Positions 5,240-7,300 of a DNA stretch of 7,300 nucleotides are shown piece by piece; within the stretch, counting starts at the first letter, position 1; each line of letters begins with the position of its first letter. The notes beneath the pieces were generated by a model, which had not been told where the DNA came from, did not search any database, and saw nothing but the letters and a program-made list of their open reading frames with translations. Position numbers and translations under genes: made by a program. Source of the DNA: an uncultured Opitutales bacterium (GTDB taxonomy: Bacteria > Verrucomicrobiota > Verrucomicrobiia > Opitutales > UBA2995); NCBI GenBank assembly GCA_937920335.1, contig CALGUT010000615.1:1-7300 (forward strand). The letters are read 5' to 3'.

Positions 5240-5995
5240 TTACTTTTTGAAGAACACCCGTCCGAAGAACTGGGGGGCATGGAATCCCTGATTATCAGGA
5301 TCGCCCGGTGACCATTGGCTCAGTTCATGATTGGTCTTGTCACCCAAGCGATTCAGATTGAGTCGCCATTCGTCTCCGTCCTGAGGCGGGGTGTGTTTTG
5401 CAACCTCAGCAAAGGCGGTAAAAGGGATAGCAACTTCGAGTGTCCAACTCTGGTCACTATCGGAATCGTCGTTCAAGGTGCCGTTAAACCTTGTAGCGAT
5501 TAGAATCTCTGGATCCCAGTTTGCCTTACTACCTGGACCCTCGGGGTGAAAGAAATCGAGATGTGCGGCTCTGGCGTTCATTTCCAGGTTGAAATACTTC
5601 TCCAATTGATCCGGGTTGGGAGAGGTAAAAACCTCCACGCAATCATCTCGATAAACAGGGCTGTCTCGTTCGGTGTGTTCGGCTGATATATGTGCATCGT
5701 CGCAGACAAAGCTGACGTATAAATACTGATCGTCCCATAACAGCTTCGCACGAGTGCCTTCGTTATTGCCGACTTCCCAGGGAAAGACAAACGGGCCCAC
5801 GGTTGCAGCGGACTCCCATGGCGCTTCAGTCAGTTTGCCGTCGATGACGATAGGAGCGTCTACGTAATTTATTGTGTGGGACTTCAACGTCCTCCCGAGT
5901 GGATCCTTGATTCCTGATTGGTCTGAGCAGCCCGAATATAAGGTGAATATCAACCCAAGGGCTAACAGCTTACTGAGTGGGTTGATCGCTTTCAT
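5240..5995 (-). CDS. CBM9-like (carbohydrate-binding family 9-like) lipoprotein
   Basis: Envelope lipoprotein of 251 residues from ATG 5995. The N-terminus is MK, a hydrophobic stretch (LLALGLIFTLYSG) and Cys23 in L-Y-S-G-C; Tyr at the -3 position is unusual for a lipobox. Ser24 follows Cys, which in E. coli would favour outer-membrane sorting. From about residue 44 the protein has the hallmarks of the CBM9-like domain: VDAPIVIDGKLTEAPW (45-60), KLLWDDQYLYVSFVCDD, then RDDCVEVFTSP, YFNLEMNARAAHLDFFH, SWTLEVAIPFTAF and WRLNLNRLG, ending near the C-terminus. Members bind sugars or occur beside glycan-degrading enzymes; this one has no catalytic domain, so the role is binding or unknown. A TTG at 6013 would overlap the helicase end and spoil the signal peptide, so ATG 5995 is chosen. 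It starts 10 bases after the helicase stop and is probably co-transcribed. Confidence 0.85.
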   Translation of the reverse strand: MKAINPLSKLLALGLIFTLYSGCSDQSGIKDPLGRTLKSHTINYVDAPIVIDGKLTEAPWESAATVGPFVFPWEVGNNEGTRAKLLWDDQYLYVSFVCDDAHISAEHTERDSPVYRDDCVEVFTSPNPDQLEKYFNLEMNARAAHLDFFHPEGPGSKANWDPEILIATRFNGTLNDDSDSDQSWTLEVAIPFTAFAEVAKHTPPQDGDEWRLNLNRLGDKTNHELSQWSPGDPDNQGFHAPQFFGRVFFKK

Positions 5996-6005
5996 AGAGT
6001 TTTTG

Positions 6006-7118
6006 TTAGGCAACTTGCTGGAATCGAATCTTCAATTCCTTTTCGATAACGTGCATTTTTTGCGCATCCTTGCCCGCGATCAACGCAAAAGAGATACCCG
6101 TCCGTCCAGCGCGGGCTGTCCGGCCGCTACGGTGAATGTAATACTCACTGTTTTCCGGAAGCTGATGGTGGATGACAAATGAGAGACCTTCGATGTCGAT
6201 ACCCCGGGCGGCGACGTCGGTCGCTACGATATATTGGGTACGCTCCTTGATGAATGCCCGCATGATCTTCTCACGGTCCTTCTGTGACAGATTACCCTGT
6301 AGCACGCCGGTCTTGTAACCCATTTCATTGAGTAAATTTCCGAGTGTGATGGCGCCTGCTTTAGAGCGGCAAAAGATGAGTCCTCGTTCTCCCCCTCGCT
6401 TTTCCAGAAACTTTGCGATACGGGCTGGCTTATCCTCGATTTTGCACCTGAGAAATTGGTGAGTTATCGCACTTTGCATGATGTCCTTGCTCTCAAGTAG
6501 CAGATGCTTGGCGTCGTGCGACATGTAGATCTTAACGAGCTTTTGTATATCTTCAGGGATCGTAGCAGAAAACAACCAGATACTTTCTCGGTTCTTAGTC
6601 AGGTTGATGATTTTGGTCAGATTCTCACGAAATCCCATAGTGAGCATTTCATCTGCCTCGTCCAGAATCACGCGTTTGACCGCAGAGAGGTCGATCGCAT
6701 TGAGCTTAAGTAAATCAATTAGCCGACCAGGAGTGGCTACTACAATGTGGGTGGGACGATTGAGTGCCTTGACCTGATTTTCGATCTTATCTCCGCCGTA
6801 AACCGCTTCAGTAAAGACCTTATAGGTGTATTTCGTATACTTGAAAAGGTGCTTGGAAACCTGCTGGGCCAACTCGCGAGTCGGCACCAGGATGAGTCCT
6901 TGCAGTTTATCCGATTTGTGATTGATGCGTTCGAGTAGCGGCAGTCCGAAAGCGGCGGTCTTACCAGTGCCCGTTTGAGCGCGGCATACAAAATCGCGCC
7001 CATCCTTCATCAGAAAGGGGATGGCTTTTTCCTGAACTTCTGTGGGATCAGTGATCCCCATCTCGTCCAGACCTTTAACCAAATACTGGTTAATTCCAAG
7101 GATTTTAAAGTCGCTCAT
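6006..7118 (-). CDS. DEAD-box ATP-dependent RNA helicase
   Basis: Cytoplasmic RNA helicase that uses ATP to unwind or remodel RNA, of the group that includes RhlE, CshA and DeaD. All motifs are intact: Q motif GITDPTEVQ (21-29), motif I AQTGTGKT (47-54), Ia PTRELAQ (79-85), Ib TPGR (129-132), II DEAD (153-156), III SAT (184-186), IV LIFCRSK (247-253), V ATDVAARGID (299-308) and VI HRSGRTARAG (329-338). At 370 residues it is a minimal two-RecA-domain core. It lacks the basic or RNA-binding C-terminal extension of DeaD/CshA, so target choice must come from the core or partners. ATG 7118 is the natural start, 20 residues before the Q motif; no Shine-Dalgarno sequence is seen. It leads a two-gene - strand unit with the CBM9-like lipoprotein. 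The exact subfamily cannot be settled by eye. Confidence 0.95.
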   Translation of the reverse strand: MSDFKILGINQYLVKGLDEMGITDPTEVQEKAIPFLMKDGRDFVCRAQTGTGKTAAFGLPLLERINHKSDKLQGLILVPTRELAQQVSKHLFKYTKYTYKVFTEAVYGGDKIENQVKALNRPTHIVVATPGRLIDLLKLNAIDLSAVKRVILDEADEMLTMGFRENLTKIINLTKNRESIWLFSATIPEDIQKLVKIYMSHDAKHLLLESKDIMQSAITHQFLRCKIEDKPARIAKFLEKRGGERGLIFCRSKAGAITLGNLLNEMGYKTGVLQGNLSQKDREKIMRAFIKERTQYIVATDVAARGIDIEGLSFVIHHQLPENSEYYIHRSGRTARAGRTGISFALIAGKDAQKMHVIEKELKIRFQQVA

Positions 7119-7136
7119 AGGTCGTTCGGTAAATTG

Positions 7137-7165
7137 TCAGGGCTTCTCAAAGCCAGAGATCCTGA
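7137..7165 (-). other. Nested hairpin in the helicase leader region
   Basis: GGCTT-CTCA-AAGCC (7141-7154) is a 5-bp hairpin, bracketed by TCAG (7137-7140) and CTGA (7162-7165), which can pair outside it. It lies 19-47 bases upstream of the helicase start, within the likely mRNA leader. Helicase leaders are often regulated by structure or temperature, but nothing here proves such a role. Confidence 0.3.
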
Positions 7166-7193
7166 TAGCAAGCAATCGAAAAGAGGTTTTACG

Positions 7194-7223
7194 TAGATAG
7201 GAAAGAGTCGGATTTGATATAAA
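7194..7223 (+). promoter_or_regulatory. Weak candidate promoter for the gene starting at 7261
   Basis: TATAAA at 7218-7223 matches five of six bases of the -10 consensus. TAGATA at 7194-7199 matches four of six of the -35 consensus at an 18-base spacing. The start would fall near 7230, leaving a leader of about 30 bases. The remainder of 7119-7260 holds only this, the helicase leader hairpin and the ribosome binding site. Confidence 0.3.
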
Positions 7224-7249
7224 TTGTAGGCTTTCCCGGTTTTCAGACT

Positions 7250-7255
7250 AGGGAG
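7250..7255 (+). promoter_or_regulatory. Ribosome binding site for the GTG start at 7261
   Basis: AGGGAG lies five bases before GTG 7261. It is the clearest Shine-Dalgarno sequence in the window and is the main reason for accepting a non-ATG start there. Confidence 0.55.
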
Positions 7256-7260
7256 TGTTT

Positions 7261-7300
7261 GTGAATTCAGAATCGAAACCAAATAAAAATAGCAGCAATG
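7261..7300 (+). CDS. 5' end of an unidentified + strand gene (3' partial)
   Basis: GTG 7261 opens 13 codons, MNSESKPNKNSSN, before the window ends. The peptide is polar and Asn/Ser-rich, with no signal peptide yet visible. Support comes from the AGGGAG ribosome binding site, the TATAAA box upstream and the divergent arrangement with the helicase. Product unknown. Confidence 0.45.
   Translation, partial: MNSESKPNKNSSN

Overview
This looks like a stretch of ordinary bacterial chromosome with moderate GC. It has long ORFs on both strands, secreted and lipoprotein products, and several gaps holding short palindromic repeats. The M1 aminopeptidase with HEAT repeats, the CBM9-like lipoprotein, the scarcity of Shine-Dalgarno sequences and the repeat style would fit a Gram-negative of the Verrucomicrobiota type (Opitutales-like). 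That placement is an inference from general resemblance, not something the sequence proves.

Layout. (1) Bases 1-2640, + strand: one large M1-family aminopeptidase gene whose start lies off the left edge. An in-frame TAA at 1636-1638 cuts it into a catalytic part and a HEAT-repeat/coiled-coil part; both lie in the same frame. (2) Bases 2641-3750: a repeat-rich accessory pocket. It holds the remains of a type II toxin-antitoxin pair: a Phd/YefM-like antitoxin broken at a run of nine A, and a PIN-domain (VapC-like) toxin broken by a TAG at a conserved Trp position. A pair of inverted REP-like repeats sits between the two genes. Related repeat copies lie upstream of the antitoxin and at 3914-3942. 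(3) Bases 3755-5071, - strand: a secreted serine beta-lactamase-like hydrolase, followed downstream by an unrecognised 54-residue ORF whose ATG lies inside a repeat copy. A perfect 10-bp inverted repeat overlaps the likely promoter of the hydrolase. (4) Bases 5240-7118, - strand: a DEAD-box RNA helicase and, 10 bases after it, a CBM9-like lipoprotein, probably one transcript. (5) Bases 7119-7300: a divergent intergenic region and the first 13 codons of a + strand gene that runs off the right edge.

How the parts relate: the M1 peptidase, the serine hydrolase and the CBM9 lipoprotein all look exported, so much of the window serves the cell envelope or extracellular nutrient use. The helicase is a cytoplasmic RNA-remodelling enzyme. 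I see no clear new multi-gene system. The most interesting features are the 29-base REP-like repeat family with compensatory changes in its hairpin, the decaying toxin-antitoxin locus split by a repeat pair, and the nonsense codon in the otherwise intact M1 gene. Both nonsense codons and the homopolymer frameshift should first be checked against reads.
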